DNA from: Syntrophomonas sp.
GTDB lineage: Bacteria > Bacillota > Syntrophomonadia > Syntrophomonadales > Syntrophomonadaceae
Reading direction: 5' to 3'
NCBI GenBank assembly: GCA_016841875.1
Contig: JAENYG010000003.1
Coordinates: 166,061-211,082, forward strand
DNA length: 45,022 nucleotides
Shown here: positions 44,881 to 45,022 of the stretch, piece after piece
Position numbering within the stretch: position 1 is the first letter of the stretch
Layout: each line of letters opens with the position of its first letter
The notes under the pieces: model-generated
The model's input: only the letters and a program-made list of their open reading frames with translations
Database searches by the model: none
What the model was told of the DNA's origin: nothing
Position numbers and translations under genes: made by a program

Positions 44881-45022
44881 GGAAGATTCTTCACTCCGAT
44901 CAGAATAACAGGTTGAGCATTCATAATTAGTGGGACGTTCAAATGACAATTCGTAGCAAACGGCCAGGTGTAACCGTCAAGTAAAAATGAACAAAAAATG
45001 ATAAATAACTTTGGACACCTAA

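Overview
The window looks like a chromosomal segment of a low-to-mid GC, probably spore-forming member of the Clostridia (Firmicutes). The clues are strong AGGAGG-type ribosome sites, a SigV/RsiV-like ECF sigma/anti-sigma pair, a SpoVB-like flippase, an S-layer-homology surface protein, a class II fructose-bisphosphate aldolase, and UPF0158, SEC-C and SbcCD genes of Gram-positive type. I saw no rRNA gene, tRNA gene or CRISPR array. The region is mosaic: ordinary housekeeping genes are separated by long gene-poor stretches holding relics of insertion sequences, toxin-antitoxin (TA) modules and duplicated gene scraps.

Layout. 1-5.4 kb: end of a large repeat-containing surface protein (chitobiase-type domain plus ~109-residue repeats), a small membrane coiled-coil protein, a phosphodiester-glycosidase (NAGPA-like) exported protein, a lipoprotein, an orphan Imm-5-like immunity protein and a small four-helix membrane protein. 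5.5-14.3 kb: a UPF0158 gene, then a TA graveyard (truncated Phd antitoxin, intact VbhA-like antitoxin, truncated Fic toxin) whose last fragment runs straight into a complete Wadjet operon in the order jetD-jetA-jetB-jetC. 14.3-20.5 kb: a gene-poor stretch with a ~200 bp dispersed repeat, a possibly 5'-truncated histidine kinase, a frameshifted chemoreceptor with an N-terminal Rossmann domain, a 3' fragment duplicated from the NAGPA-like gene, and a beta-propeller protein. 20.7-25 kb: first Phd-Uma2 fusion, sigV/rsiV-like pair, and flippase. 25.4-31 kb: an AT-rich unknown protein with HEPN-like hints, fructose-bisphosphate aldolase, an IS3 relic, a nucleotidyltransferase-alpha/beta-hydrolase fusion, an ABM-like small protein and a membrane protein. 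31-37.6 kb: sbcD-sbcC and a SEC-C protein. 37.7-39.4 kb: a ParE/Phd TA pair and the second, near-identical Phd-Uma2 fusion. 39.4-45 kb: a broken SLH-propeller-protease gene, an IS21 relic inserted into a tyrosine-recombinase relic, a lipoprotein, two membrane proteins, and a second copy of the ~200 bp repeat.

How it fits together. Two DNA-surveillance machines are present: Wadjet (SMC-like JetABC plus the JetD nuclease, which cleaves small circular DNA) and SbcCD (DNA-end and hairpin nuclease). Around them sit several defence or addiction candidates: ParE/Phd, the VbhA-type orphan, two Phd-Uma2 fusions, the NTase-hydrolase fusion and the HEPN-like unknown. The most novel candidates are the NTase-alpha/beta-hydrolase fusion, the paired Phd-Uma2 fusion genes with mosaic identity, and the apparent placing of the Wadjet operon under the regulatory region of a decayed Fic TA module. 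All functional statements rest on reading motifs by eye; no database search was possible.
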